Made by a program: the position numbers and the translations under genes
Notes under the pieces: model-generated
What the model saw: the letters and a program-made list of their open reading frames with translations, nothing else
Told to the model about the DNA's origin: nothing
The model's database searches: none
From: Coriobacteriaceae bacterium AF08-21
GTDB lineage: Bacteria > Actinomycetota > Coriobacteriia > Coriobacteriales > Coriobacteriaceae
Direction: 5' to 3'
NCBI GenBank assembly: GCA_027687465.1
Contig: JAQCQR010000010.1
Span: 23,326-87,325, forward strand
Length of the DNA: 64,000 nt
Shown: positions 17,760-26,951 of the stretch, one piece after another
Position numbering within the stretch: the first letter of the stretch is position 1
How the letters are laid out: the number at the start of each line of letters is the position of its first letter

Positions 17760-18356
17760 TTAGTGATGCACCGGTGTCATGGTCCGCTCAAACAGCGCAT
17801 CGACCACGTCGGCCATCTCGGGTCGACGCTCAAGATCGTGGCCCGATTCCCACCATATCGTGAAAAGTCGAATAATACCGCCGGCGACAAACTCAGACGT
17901 CGTCTCGAGTGACACGGGGGCCAGGGCATCCTCGGCAAGCACGTTCATCACACGCTCGCGGATGGAGCGGGCAATACGGTCGCAAATAACGTTGGTCAGC
18001 ATTCCCGACATGCTGCTCGCCAAAATGTTGTCCATGAGCTGCTCATGGGCCAGAATCAGGTCCATGGCATCGTCCAAAATCGCGTGCCGGAGCGCGCGCA
18101 CGTCCTCGGCAGACACTGTGCCGGCCTCATCGGGCTGTTTTTGCGGCAAGCCGGACATGAGCTCATCGATATAAAAGGCAAAGTAATCGTTCTTGTCGCG
18201 AAAGTGCTTGTAGAACGTCGTGCGGCGAATCATGGCGCGGTCGCACAGCATGGCAACCGTCAGGTCCTCAAAACGATGCTCCTCGAGAAGCTCGGTGAAA
18301 GCATCGAACAGGGCACGGTAGGTTTTCTTAATGCGAAGGTCCACTGGTATCGCCAT
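17760..18356 (-). CDS. TetR/AcrR-family transcriptional regulator
   Basis: The N-terminal helix-turn-helix is typical of TetR proteins (LFDAFTELLEEHRFEDLTVAMLCD split across helices, then IRRTTFYKHFRDK). The C-terminal domain (about residues 75-198) is a helical ligand or dimer domain without recognisable specificity, resembling TetR_C_8-type regulators. ATG 18356 is used; GTG 18344 is an alternative with better ribosome-site spacing (AGGATGG 8 bp upstream). Upstream in-frame sequence is low-complexity and unlikely to be translated. No target is evident; the neighbour is the divergent lemA-like gene. Confidence 0.82.
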   Translation of the reverse strand: MAIPVDLRIKKTYRALFDAFTELLEEHRFEDLTVAMLCDRAMIRRTTFYKHFRDKNDYFAFYIDELMSGLPQKQPDEAGTVSAEDVRALRHAILDDAMDLILAHEQLMDNILASSMSGMLTNVICDRIARSIRERVMNVLAEDALAPVSLETTSEFVAGGIIRLFTIWWESGHDLERRPEMADVVDALFERTMTPVHH

Positions 18357-18555
18357 CCTCAGGGCAAAGACAACACTCGTCAATCTGTCGCATATCTTAC
18401 ACCTGTACCTCGCGCGTTTTACCCCGGTGCCGACCCCGCCGAAAACATAACGCTTACCGGAAAGTTCGGCACGGCAAAACGTTGCGGGTATACTAGTAGC
18501 GTTATACCAACGGCAGCTGGCGCATGCCGCCGCGGCCATTCGAAACGGAGACATC

Positions 18556-19107
18556 ATGATTACCGTCATCATCGGCATCGTTGTTGTCATTGTGATTGTC
18601 TGCGCCATCGCCGGCATCTACAACAACATGGTCACCAAGCGTAACCGCATCGATAACGCCTGGCAGAACATCGATACGCAGCTGCAGCGCCGCAACGACC
18701 TGATCCCCAACCTGGTCGAGACCGTCAAGGGCTACGCCAAGCACGAGCAAGAGACGCTCTCCGCCGTGATCAGCGCGCGTAACACCGCCGTCAAGGCCAC
18801 CACGCCCGAGGCCAAGATGGAGGCCGACAACGTGCTGACCGGTGCGCTGCGCCAGCTCTTCGCCGTGGCCGAGGCCTACCCCGATCTGAAGGCAAACACC
18901 AACTTTACGCAGCTGCAGGCATCGCTCGAGGATACCGAGAACAAGATTAGCTATGCACGCCAGAGCTACAACGACTGCGTGCTCAGCTACAACAACGCCA
19001 TTCAGACGTTCCCGGCTGTCATCTTTGCCGGCATCTTCCAGTTTAAGGAGCGTCAGGGCTTCGAAGCAGCTGAGGCCGCCCACCAGGCACCGACCGTCAA
19101 GTTCTAG
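18556..19107 (+). CDS. LemA family membrane protein
   Basis: The 183-residue protein has one N-terminal membrane helix (about residues 3-22), then a long helical region with the LemA signature NRIDNAWQNID, QLQRRNDLIPNLVETVKGY and the C-terminal SYNDCVLSYNNAIQTFP. LemA proteins are membrane-anchored helical bundles facing outward; their function is not firmly known. The gene stands alone and ends in a strong terminator. Confidence 0.93.
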   Translation: MITVIIGIVVVIVIVCAIAGIYNNMVTKRNRIDNAWQNIDTQLQRRNDLIPNLVETVKGYAKHEQETLSAVISARNTAVKATTPEAKMEADNVLTGALRQLFAVAEAYPDLKANTNFTQLQASLEDTENKISYARQSYNDCVLSYNNAIQTFPAVIFAGIFQFKERQGFEAAEAAHQAPTVKF

Positions 19108-19143
19108 TAGTTTGGCAGCGCATCCTTAATCGGACAAATGTAT

Positions 19144-19182
19144 AAACCGCCCCGTCGAATGCATACTTCGACGGGGCGGTTT
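19144..19182 (+). terminator. Terminator after the lemA-like gene
   Basis: A 15-bp perfect stem (19144-19158 with 19168-19182) is followed by TCCTTTTTC on the plus strand. Confidence 0.85.
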
Positions 19183-19452
19183 CCTTTTTCGCGAAGGTCC
19201 CCCTCTAAGCGCCGTGCATTTTTAGGAGTATTCAACATAACCAAGGACTTCGGGCGCCGCGATAAATGCCAAAGAGCGCAAATATCCCTGCAAATCAAAC
19301 GCTGTCGGCCCATAACCCCGCCCATCATTCGTAGAAAACATCGAGAAATCCCGATTTTTTGCCCGAGGTCGGTATGCAGGGGCCTTCGATTGCAGAATAC
19401 TCGCAAAAATGCACGTCGCCACCACCCCCACATGGCGCGAACCAAAACAAAA
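19183..19452. other. Gene-poor spacer with a doubtful short reading frame
   Basis: No conserved gene is recognised here. On the minus strand a frame ending near 19222 contains about 40 codons starting MFSTNDGRGY that look less random than their surroundings, but there is no ribosome site and the codon use differs from the neighbours. It may be a decayed gene fragment. Confidence 0.3.
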
Positions 19453-19473
19453 GCGCGGCCTAAAAGGCCGCGC
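19445..19473 (-). terminator. Probable distal terminator of ilvE
   Basis: GCGCGGCCT pairs with AGGCCGCGC around a 3-nt loop (19453-19473). On the minus strand TTTTGTTTT follows. It would end ilvE transcripts about 200 nt past the stop, leaving a nested inverted repeat in the 3' region. Confidence 0.6.
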
Positions 19474-19526
19474 ACCATCTTTGTTCAGATTGATCATTGC
19501 CCGTACGGCAGCGCCAGGGTGACACA

Positions 19527-19655
19527 GGCCCGAGGGCGACCTTCCTTTCCGGCGCACTCCGCAGGACGAAAGAACCCCCGCCGCGCGTCAGTGCGCAGCG
19601 GGGGGGGTTCTTTCATGTACGAGGACGCGCCGGAAAGGAAGGTCGCCCTCGGGCC
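19527..19655. repeat. Nested long inverted repeat downstream of ilvE
   Basis: Outer arms 19527-19555 and 19627-19655 are perfectly complementary over 29 bp. Inside, 19568-19579 pairs with 19603-19614 (12 bp), and a further GC-rich hairpin lies at the centre. Neither side has a T-run. Confidence 0.85.
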
Positions 19656-19671
19656 GGACAGCTAAGACAGC

Positions 19672-20724
19672 TTACGCGACGGTGTAAACCCAGTTGTGCT
19701 TGTCCTCGACAGCACCAGACTGGATGCCGGTCAGGGTCTCGCGGAGCTTCTTCATCACGGGGCCAATCTCGGTGTAGCCAGCCGGGAAGGTCACGGTCTC
19801 ATCGGCACCATAGACCTTGTTGTCGATCTCGCCCACCGGGGAAATGACGGCAGCGGTGCCGCACAGACCGCACTCAACAAAGGCGCCGGCCTTGACCTCG
19901 GCCCACTCGACGGGACGCTGGTCGACGGTCATGCCCAGGTCCTGAGCAACCTGAACGAGCGAACGGCGGGTGATGGAGGGCAGGATGGAGTCGGTGTGCG
20001 ACTGCGGAACGACGAGCGTGCCGTCCTCCTTCACGAACAGGACGTTGGCGCCACCGGTCTCCTCGACATAGGTGCGGGACTCGGAGTCGAGATACAGGTT
20101 CTCGGCATATCCCTCGCGATGGGCCTCCATCGTGGGCTTGAGGGACATGGCGTAGTTCAGGCCGGCCTTGATGTTGCCGGTGCCGTGCGGTGCCGCACGG
20201 TCGTACTCGGAAACGCGCAGCTTGACGGGCTTAAGGCCACCCTTAAAGTACGGACCGACCGGGGTCACGAGAATACGGAACGTGTACTCAGGAGCGGGAG
20301 CCACGCCGATCACGTCACCGGAGCCGATCATAAACGGACGCACGTACAGGGTCGCGCCGGAGCCGAAGGGCGGAACCCAGGCGGCGTTGGCAGAAACGAC
20401 CTGCTTGACGGCCTCAACAAACTTGTCCTTGGGGAACGGGGGCATCTCGAGGCGCTGCGCAGAGTTATACATACGCTCGGCGTTCATGTCGGGACGGAAG
20501 CAGACGATACTGCCGTCCTCGGCGGTGTAGGCCTTCAGGCCCTCAAAGACCTCCTGGCAGTAATGGAAGATGCCGCCGCACTCGGAGACATGCAAGGTGT
20601 GGTCGGTGGTCAGGCCACCCTCGTCCCACTCGCCGTCCTTCCAATGGGCCTCGTAGCTGTAATCGGTCTTCATGTAGCCAAAGCCGAGGCTACCCCAATC
20701 GATATCCTTCTTCTCGACAGTCAT
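19672..20724 (-). CDS. ilvE: Branched-chain amino acid aminotransferase
   Basis: The 350-residue protein is a fold-type IV PLP enzyme of the IlvE class II group. It transfers the amino group between glutamate and the branched-chain keto acids. Characteristic segments include FEGLKAY near residue 66, the RPDMNAERMYNSAQRL stretch, KAGLNYAMSL with the PLP-binding Lys region, and EETGGANVLFV. Length matches the family. The start ATG at 20724 has AAGGAG about 8 bp upstream; longer in-frame sequence upstream is not conserved in style. No T-box was seen in the leader. Confidence 0.95.
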   Translation of the reverse strand: MTVEKKDIDWGSLGFGYMKTDYSYEAHWKDGEWDEGGLTTDHTLHVSECGGIFHYCQEVFEGLKAYTAEDGSIVCFRPDMNAERMYNSAQRLEMPPFPKDKFVEAVKQVVSANAAWVPPFGSGATLYVRPFMIGSGDVIGVAPAPEYTFRILVTPVGPYFKGGLKPVKLRVSEYDRAAPHGTGNIKAGLNYAMSLKPTMEAHREGYAENLYLDSESRTYVEETGGANVLFVKEDGTLVVPQSHTDSILPSITRRSLVQVAQDLGMTVDQRPVEWAEVKAGAFVECGLCGTAAVISPVGEIDNKVYGADETVTFPAGYTEIGPVMKKLRETLTGIQSGAVEDKHNWVYTVA

Positions 20725-20913
20725 ATGTCGCTCCTTACATACACAGTTGCATACTCGCGAACTCGCACGCAAGGACCGAGGCCGACCGCGTCGCAACGTC
20801 GCACGCCCGGAGCGTAGAGCCGGACGGGACACGCGAGCAGCATCAAAGCCGATGGCACGTCGATTCGCATGCACGAGATTGTACTCCCCGTACGCGTCTG
20901 ATAAAACGCTTTT

Positions 20914-20929
20914 CTTTAACTAAGTAAAG
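20914..20929. promoter_or_regulatory. CTTTA-N6-TAAAG palindrome upstream of ilvE
   Basis: The site resembles a longer palindrome just upstream of the amino-acid binding protein gene (53200-53219). A shared amino-acid-responsive regulator is possible but only inferred. It lies about 190 bp before the ilvE start. Confidence 0.3.
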
Positions 20930-20945
20930 TATTTTCATTTGACCG

Positions 20946-20986
20946 AAACTAAAGAGGCCCGCCACCGTAAGCGGTGACGGGCCTCA
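20946..20986 (-). terminator. Terminator of the DedA gene
   Basis: A stem of about 13 bp with one mismatch (20954-20985, loop TAAG region) is followed on the minus strand by TTTAGTTT. Confidence 0.75.
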
Positions 20987-21013
20987 ACGGCACGGTTTGC
21001 GCGCTGGCTCGAG

Positions 21014-21661
21014 CTACGCGTTCTTTTTGCCCAGCTTTGCCTTAACCAGACCGACCACAGTCGGGATGATCGACACGGCGACGATGCCGATAATCAGCAG
21101 CTCAAAGTGCTCCTGCACAAAGGGGATGCCGCCAAAGAAGTAACCCAGCAGCGTAAAGACCGTCGACCAGGTAATGCCGCCCAGCACGTTAAAGATGGCA
21201 AAGTTGCGCCAGTGCATGCCGCCCATGCCGGCGATAAAGGGCACAAAGGTGCGGATAAACGGGAAGAAGCGACCCAGGAAGATGGCCAGGTGGCCCCACT
21301 TGTCCAAGAAGTCCTCGGACTTTTTGATGCGCTCGGGCGTCATGGCCTTGACCTTGCCCGAAGCGATAATCTTTTTGCCAAAGAAGTGACCGATCATAAA
21401 GTTGCACTGGTCACCCAGGATGGCAGCAGCCCATGCGACGGCCAGCAGTGCCACGATGTTAAAGCCACCGTTGTGGGCAAAGAAGCCCGAAGCAAACAGC
21501 AGCGAATCGCCGGGAAGGAACGGGAAGAACACCACGCCCGTCTCGATAAAGATGATCAGGAACACGCAGCCGTAGGCCATAAGCGGGCCGGCGGCGATCC
21601 AGCTGGCAATCGCGGTGCGCGGGTCTTTGAGCAGCTCGGCGATAAAATTGATGAAACCCAT
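21014..21661 (-). CDS. DedA family integral membrane protein
   Basis: This 215-residue protein has several membrane helices and the DedA hallmarks: an acidic residue in FIETGVVFFPFLPGDSLL and the G-x-x-x-R-F-x-P-x-x-R motif (LGRFFPFIRTFVPFIAGMGGM). DedA proteins act in phospholipid recycling and membrane homeostasis, with undecaprenyl-phosphate flipping shown for some. Start ATG 21661 has GAGAGG about 10 bp upstream; longer frames lack family similarity. It is a single-gene unit convergent with nothing and divergent from cysE. Confidence 0.93.
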   Translation of the reverse strand: MGFINFIAELLKDPRTAIASWIAAGPLMAYGCVFLIIFIETGVVFFPFLPGDSLLFASGFFAHNGGFNIVALLAVAWAAAILGDQCNFMIGHFFGKKIIASGKVKAMTPERIKKSEDFLDKWGHLAIFLGRFFPFIRTFVPFIAGMGGMHWRNFAIFNVLGGITWSTVFTLLGYFFGGIPFVQEHFELLIIGIVAVSIIPTVVGLVKAKLGKKNA

Positions 21662-21884
21662 GAAGTAAAACCTCTCAGTTGTGGGCGCGGATACGTCCAA
21701 GTTGACCAGTATACGGTTGCGGCGCCCCCTCGTGCGCAACCCCACAAAAGCATGACTCCATTACCAGCAAGTTTGCATAACTGACACCTGTTGCGCAATG
21801 CCGCCAAGATTGTTCTTCCTAATCCCTAGCGAATCGCTATACTTTATTGAATCGCATTGCCATGGCGCTAAGGGAGGGCGGCCG

Positions 21885-22589
21885 GTGAGCTTTATCAATA
21901 CCATTCGCGAGGACATCAAGACCGTCCAAGCGCAGGACCCCGCCGCGCAAAACGGTCTGGTCATCTTCCTTTCCTATCCTGGCCTGCACGCCAAGTGGAA
22001 CCACGTGCCCGAGCACTGGCTCTGGGAGCATGGCCATCGCTCGCTCGCCCGCGTGCTCTCGCAAATCACCCGCCACATCACCGGCGTCGAGATTCATCCC
22101 GCCGCACAGATCGGCAAGCACTTCTTTATCGACCACGCCATGGGCGTCGTCATCGGCGAAACCACCATCGTGGGCGACAACTGCGTGCTCTACCAGGGCG
22201 TCACGCTCGGCGGCACCGGCAACGAGACCGGCAAACGCCACCCAACGCTCGGCGATAACGTCACCGTGGGCACGGGCGCCAAGGTGCTCGGCAACATCCG
22301 CATCGGCAACAACGTCAAGATCGGCGGCAACTCGGTCGTCGTCAAAGACGTGCCCGACAACTGCACCGTCGTGGGCGTGCCGGGACGCATCATCAAGCGC
22401 AACGGCTGCCGCGTGTTCGAGGAGAGTTTCGACGCCAAGCAACATCGCGAGTACATGCCCGATGACGCTGCCGAGCAGAGTGCCCTCAACCGCCAAGGCA
22501 TCACCGAGAACGCCCGCCGCGTCAAAGAACTCGAGCGAGAGGTGGCCGAGCTCAAAGCCCTCGTCGCCAAGCTCGTGGACGAGCGCTAG
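21885..22589 (+). CDS. cysE: Serine O-acetyltransferase
   Basis: The 234-residue enzyme makes O-acetylserine from serine and acetyl-CoA, the first step of cysteine synthesis. It has the short SAT helical N-terminus ([13 protein letters not shown]), the HR-region, and a left-handed hexapeptide beta-helix with [18 protein letters not shown] and LYQGVTLGG. The C-terminal tail is helical and may form a coiled coil. The start is GTG 21885 preceded by GGGAGGGCGG; an upstream frame from 21798 gives an unrelated N-terminus. A -10-like TATACT is present near 21838. Confidence 0.94.
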   Translation: MSFINTIREDIKTVQAQDPAAQNGLVIFLSYPGLHAKWNHVPEHWLWEHGHRSLARVLSQITRHITGVEIHPAAQIGKHFFIDHAMGVVIGETTIVGDNCVLYQGVTLGGTGNETGKRHPTLGDNVTVGTGAKVLGNIRIGNNVKIGGNSVVVKDVPDNCTVVGVPGRIIKRNGCRVFEESFDAKQHREYMPDDAAEQSALNRQGITENARRVKELEREVAELKALVAKLVDER

Positions 22590-22629
22590 GAACGCAAGCG
22601 GCACAAAACGACATCGGCATCAACGCAAA

Positions 22630-22670
22630 AAGGCGCGCCAGGGAATTCATCCCCAGCGCGCCTTCTTTTC
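22630..22670 (+). terminator. Terminator after cysE
   Basis: A 9-bp AAGGCGCGC stem (22630-22638 with 22656-22664) with an internal GGG/CCC pairing is followed by CTTTTC; A-rich sequence on the other side makes it possibly bidirectional, serving the convergent ABC gene as well. Confidence 0.75.
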
Positions 22671-22671
22671 G

Positions 22672-22703
22672 ATGTGACATGCGGGACTGTCCCTTTGCCA
22701 CAT
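22672..22703. repeat. GGGACAG-type palindrome at the end of an ABC exporter gene
   Basis: A central GGGACTGTCCC palindrome (22683-22693) is enclosed by imperfect ATGTGAC / GCCACAT arms (22672-22678, 22697-22703). It resembles other GGGACAG palindromes in the window. Confidence 0.55.
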
Positions 22704-24718
22704 TAAGCAAACTGGCTCAGGTAGAGGTCGGCGTAAGCGCCCTCGGCTGCGAGCAGCTCCTTATGTGTGCCCTGCTCGATAATGTTGCCGTGATCCATGA
22801 CCAGAATCAGGTCGGCATCCACGATCGTTGACAGGCGATGCGCGATTACAAAACTGGTGCGCCCGCGCATGAGCGCGTCCATGGCGCGGCCGATGGCAAG
22901 CTCGGTGCGCGTGTCTACACTCGACGTCGCCTCGTCCAGGATGAGAATCGCCGGGTTGTTGAGCAGCACGCGCGCAATGGTCAGCAGCTGGCGCTGACCC
23001 TGGCTAATGCTCTCGGCATCGTTGGCCACCCGCGTGTCATAACCCTGCGGCATGGTGCGCACAAAGAAGTCGACCTGCGCGGCGCGCGCAGCTGCCACGA
23101 TCTCGTCGCGCGTCGCCTCGGGACAGCCGTAGGCGATGTTCTGCGCAATCGTGCCATCAAATAGCCAGGCGTCCTGCAGCACCATGCCAAACTGCTGACG
23201 TAGCTCGCCGCGATCCATGCGGCTCGTGTCCACGCCGTCGAGCGTAATGCGGCCACCGTCGATCTCGTAAAAGCGCATGAGCAGGTTGATGAGCGTGGTC
23301 TTACCCGCGCCCGTGGTTCCCACCACGGCAATCTTCTGGCCCGGCTCGGCGGTAAACGACACGTCGCGCATAAGCGGCTTGTCGGGCGAATAGCCAAAGC
23401 GCACATGCTCAAAAGCGACGCGGCCCTCAACGCGACCCGGCAGCTTGGCGGCCTCGTCCGGCAGCGGATCGGCCTCCATCTCGGGCTCATCGAGCAGGTC
23501 GAACACGCGCTCTGCGCTCGCCAGCGCGCTCTGCAGCGAGTTGAAGGTAAACGACAGCTGCGTCATGGGTTCGGACGCCTCGTAGATAAACTGGAAGAAC
23601 GCCTGGAACACGCCGACGGTCATGTGACCGGCGACCAGCATGCTGCAGCCCACCAGTGCGATCACGATCTGCGCCAAACGGCCGATAAAGCGCACCGCAG
23701 GGCCGACGGCATTGATCATAAAGTCGGCCTTGGTACTCACACGCGCCAGCTCGCCCGAGGCCTCGTGCACCTCAGCAGAGCTCTGGTGCTCGCGGTTGAA
23801 TGCGCGAATCACCAGACGGCCCGAGTAACCCTCCTCAACCGCGCTCGTGATTTTGGACACCCACTCCTGGCGCTCGCCGGTCACGTCATGTGTGCGGCGC
23901 GAGACCACTTTGGTCACCAGCAGCGACAGCGTCATAAAGAACAAAAAGACCAGCGTGAGCGGCACGCTAAACACGAACATCACGCTCACGGCGCCCACCA
24001 CGGTACCGATCGACACCAGCAGCTGCAGCAGTCCGCGCTGCATGCTCTCGGACATCTTGTCCAAGTCGTTGGTCGCACGGCTGACGACCTCACCGGGACG
24101 ATGCGCGTCAAAGAAGGCAAGCGGCAGACGGTTGAGCTTTTGCGCGATGCGGTTGCGTAGACGCAGGTTGAGGCGTTCGGCCACGCTCGACATCAAAAAG
24201 CTCTGGAGCGCATAGAACGAGGCAGCGGCAGTCCAGATCATAAAGTAGACGAAGATGGTCTTGCCGCAGTTCTCCCAAGTGATGTTGAAGGTGGTTCCGT
24301 TGGCAAACGCCACCTGAATGTGGCCCCACAGCTCATCAATCACGCGGGCGCTATATGCCGGCGCGGCGGTGTTAAAGATGACATAGAACACAATGCTCGC
24401 GAACACGATATAGAAGCGCCAATGGTCGCCGGCAGCCTCGCTCCACAGGCGGCGCACCGTCGCCCAGGTATCGCGGGGCGTCTCGTCCTCGTCCTCGTCG
24501 TCAACGTCGCGCATGCGCTCCGCCTCGGCACGGGCGCGCTCATCCTCGGCTCGTTCGTTTTCCTCGTACAGCGCCCGGCGACGAGCCTCGCGCTCGGCCG
24601 CGGCCCTGGCGGCGTCATCCGGCTCGGGTACCGCGGCAGCCGTTTCCTCAACCAGCCCCGCGGCAACGGCGTCATCAACGCCGCCCTGCTTCTTGAGCTC
24701 CTCGGTCATGCTACTCAC
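22703..24718 (-). CDS. ABC exporter half-transporter (canonical-site subunit)
   Basis: The 671-residue protein has a charged N-terminal extension (about residues 1-85, rich in Glu, Arg and Ala). A six-helix exporter domain and an ATPase domain follow. Motifs are Walker A GTTGAGKTT, signature ISQGQRQL (altered), Walker B ILILDEATSS with catalytic Glu, and IAHRLST with the switch His. It overlaps the upstream exporter gene by 8 bp, so the two are co-translated. With its partner it should form a heterodimer similar to BmrC/BmrD-type exporters. The long acidic/basic N-terminus is unusual for the family. Confidence 0.92.
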   Translation of the reverse strand: MSSMTEELKKQGGVDDAVAAGLVEETAAAVPEPDDAARAAAEREARRRALYEENERAEDERARAEAERMRDVDDEDEDETPRDTWATVRRLWSEAAGDHWRFYIVFASIVFYVIFNTAAPAYSARVIDELWGHIQVAFANGTTFNITWENCGKTIFVYFMIWTAAASFYALQSFLMSSVAERLNLRLRNRIAQKLNRLPLAFFDAHRPGEVVSRATNDLDKMSESMQRGLLQLLVSIGTVVGAVSVMFVFSVPLTLVFLFFMTLSLLVTKVVSRRTHDVTGERQEWVSKITSAVEEGYSGRLVIRAFNREHQSSAEVHEASGELARVSTKADFMINAVGPAVRFIGRLAQIVIALVGCSMLVAGHMTVGVFQAFFQFIYEASEPMTQLSFTFNSLQSALASAERVFDLLDEPEMEADPLPDEAAKLPGRVEGRVAFEHVRFGYSPDKPLMRDVSFTAEPGQKIAVVGTTGAGKTTLINLLMRFYEIDGGRITLDGVDTSRMDRGELRQQFGMVLQDAWLFDGTIAQNIAYGCPEATRDEIVAAARAAQVDFFVRTMPQGYDTRVANDAESISQGQRQLLTIARVLLNNPAILILDEATSSVDTRTELAIGRAMDALMRGRTSFVIAHRLSTIVDADLILVMDHGNIIEQGTHKELLAAEGAYADLYLSQFA

Positions 24719-26447
24719 CTCCCTTCATCTGCGATTCCGCGATGGCGCGGTATACCTCACAGGTTTCCATAAGCTCGCCATGCGTGCCCAAGCCCACGAC
24801 CTCGCCATCCTTGAGCACGACAATCTGGTCGGCGTGCAGAATCGTCGAGATGCGCTGCGCGATGATGAGCACCGCGGCGTCGTGCGTCTCGTCCTGCAGC
24901 GCATGGCGCAGGGCCGCATCGGTCTTAAAGTCCAGGGCCGAAAAACTGTCGTCGAAGATATACAGGTCGGCGCGCTTCATGAGCGCGCGAGCAATGGCCA
25001 GGCGCTGGCGCTGACCACCCGAGAAGTTCGTACCGCCCTGGGCAACCGGAGTGTCGAGCCCCTGCGGTTGGTCGAGTACAAAGGTGCTCTGGGCAACCTC
25101 AAGCGCGTGAAGCATGTCGCCCTCGGTCGCGCCTTCGTTACCAAAGCGAAGGTTGCTCGCCACCGTGCCCGAGAACAGCCACGCCTTCTGCGGCACGTAA
25201 GCGATATGCCCGCGAATCTCACCTTGCGAAAGGTCGCGCAGGTCAACGCCGTTCAGGCGAATGGCGCCCTTCGTGGCATCGTGGAAGCGCAGCAGAAGCT
25301 TTGCCACCGTCGACTTACCCGAACCCGTCGAGCCGACGATCGCAGTCGTCTGACCGCGGCGACAGGCAAAGCTCAGGTCGCACAGGGTGTCCTCGTCGGC
25401 ATCGTCAAAGCGAAACGACATGTGATCGAACACGGCGACCGCATCGGCCCCGTCCTTTGAGTCGGACGCGGCCGCATCAAGCGTACGCTGGCCATCGACG
25501 ATGCTCGGCTCAATCTCCAGCACTTGCTGTGCACGGCTTAGGCATGCCGCGGCACGCGGAAGCGTCAGCACCACCATCTGCGCCATCATCACAAAGAACA
25601 GGATCAGAAGCGCGTACTCCAGCACCGCCGAGATGCTCGCGATCTGCATGGCGTGGGCGCCCACGCGGTTGCCGCCAACCCACAGCACCGCCACCTCGGC
25701 GATGTTCATCAAAAAGAAGGTGGAGCTGTCGAGACCCACAAACAGGTGGTTAACCTTGATGGCGTTGGCGGCGTAGTCGCTAAACACCTCGTCCAGGCGC
25801 TGCTCCTCGTGGCGCTCCTTATTGAAAGCACGGATGACGCGAACGCCCACGATGTTCTCGCGCAGCACCACGTTCATGCGGTCGATAAAGCTCTGAAGGC
25901 GCATAAAAATCGGCGCGGCGTTAGCCACCGTAAAGACCGCCGCCACCAGCACAATCGCAACCACCACGCCCAGCAGCGTGCCCATGGCGGGATCGATGAA
26001 CCAAGCAAAAATGATGCCCGCGACGGCCAAGAACGGCACCGGCAGCACCAGCTGAATGGTCTGCAGAATCGCCTGCTGAATCACGTTGATGTCGTTGAGC
26101 GAGCGTGTGATCATCGATCCGGTGCCAAAGCGCTCAAAATCGCTGGCCGCGAGCTCGAGCGATTTGTCGTACACGGCATTGCGGATATCGCAAGCCACGT
26201 TGGCGGCCAGGCGCGCCGAAAGATAGCAGCCCAGCACCGTGCCGCCGCTAGCCATGCTGGTCGCGATAAACATGTATAGGCCGTTGCGTAAAATGTAGTC
26301 GACATCGCCCGTGGTAATACCGGTGTTGACCATGTTCGCCAGCATCGTGGGAACCAACAGCGTACCGACGTTATCCACCAGCAGCACCAGCAGCGTCACT
26401 GCGACAAGCCCTCGATATGGCTTTAGAAACCTCATTAACAGTCGCAC
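24711..26447 (-). CDS. ABC exporter half-transporter (degenerate-site subunit)
   Basis: The 578-residue exporter half begins with a membrane domain (LLMRFLKPYRGL...) and ends with an ATPase domain. Walker A is GSTGSGKST and the signature FSGGQRQR is intact. Walker B is LYIFDDSFSALD with Asp in place of Glu, and the switch His is Gln in IAQRIST, as in the 4231-6075 subunit. GTG 26447 has a GAGGGG sequence about 5 bp upstream; ATG 26435, overlapping the marR stop as TAATG, is an equally plausible start. The gene order marR-ABC-ABC suggests repression by the MarR protein and induction by a toxic substrate. Confidence 0.9.
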   Translation of the reverse strand: MRLLMRFLKPYRGLVAVTLLVLLVDNVGTLLVPTMLANMVNTGITTGDVDYILRNGLYMFIATSMASGGTVLGCYLSARLAANVACDIRNAVYDKSLELAASDFERFGTGSMITRSLNDINVIQQAILQTIQLVLPVPFLAVAGIIFAWFIDPAMGTLLGVVVAIVLVAAVFTVANAAPIFMRLQSFIDRMNVVLRENIVGVRVIRAFNKERHEEQRLDEVFSDYAANAIKVNHLFVGLDSSTFFLMNIAEVAVLWVGGNRVGAHAMQIASISAVLEYALLILFFVMMAQMVVLTLPRAAACLSRAQQVLEIEPSIVDGQRTLDAAASDSKDGADAVAVFDHMSFRFDDADEDTLCDLSFACRRGQTTAIVGSTGSGKSTVAKLLLRFHDATKGAIRLNGVDLRDLSQGEIRGHIAYVPQKAWLFSGTVASNLRFGNEGATEGDMLHALEVAQSTFVLDQPQGLDTPVAQGGTNFSGGQRQRLAIARALMKRADLYIFDDSFSALDFKTDAALRHALQDETHDAAVLIIAQRISTILHADQIVVLKDGEVVGLGTHGELMETCEVYRAIAESQMKGGE

Positions 26448-26935
26448 GACTCCCCCTCACCTTGATTCTCGGCCTGGCTCTCGGCAGCGATATGCTGCTT
26501 AAAGGCATCGCACTCATCGCCGAGCGCATGGGAAAATTTTCCGATTAGGCGCATGATTTCGCGTTGTTCCCAGGGCTCGAGCACTTCGAAAGCCTGTTGC
26601 TCGGCTTCTTGCGCCGGCAGCGCATATTGCTCGGCAAACCGCATGCCCGCTTCGGTCAAACACACAACCTTGTTCTTACGGCTGCCTTCGGCAAACTCCA
26701 ACGTTGCGAAGCCCCGCGCCGTCAAGGTTTTAATTGCCGAGTTGATAGTCTGCTTGCTGTAGAACCATTCGCTTGTCAGACGGCTTACGGCAACACTGCC
26801 GCCCGCCGTGCTGGTATCGACGAGCATCCAGTAAGCGCAGTCCGAAAGACCGCAGGCGCGCGAGAACTCCGAATAAATATGGTCGAGTCCATTGAGCAAC
26901 CGGTCGAAGTCGACCAGTGTAACAGCGCTATTCAT
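26435..26935 (-). CDS. MarR-family transcriptional regulator
   Basis: The 166-residue protein has a winged helix-turn-helix (about residues 45-100) with SEWFYSKQTINSAIKTLTARG and the wing EGSRKNKVVCLTEAG. It is dimeric in the known family and usually represses a neighbouring exporter until a ligand binds. It is the first gene of an operon with two ABC exporter subunits and is followed by a possible translational overlap. A promoter and repeated binding-site candidates lie directly upstream. The C-terminal ESCDC is unusual. Confidence 0.9.
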   Translation of the reverse strand: MNSAVTLVDFDRLLNGLDHIYSEFSRACGLSDCAYWMLVDTSTAGGSVAVSRLTSEWFYSKQTINSAIKTLTARGFATLEFAEGSRKNKVVCLTEAGMRFAEQYALPAQEAEQQAFEVLEPWEQREIMRLIGKFSHALGDECDAFKQHIAAESQAENQGEGESCDC

Positions 26936-26951
26936 CTATCCCACCATTCGA

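Noticed and set aside
20725..20949. T-box or leader attenuator upstream of ilvE
   Set aside because: No T-box core sequence or leader peptide with a run of Val, Ile or Leu codons was seen.
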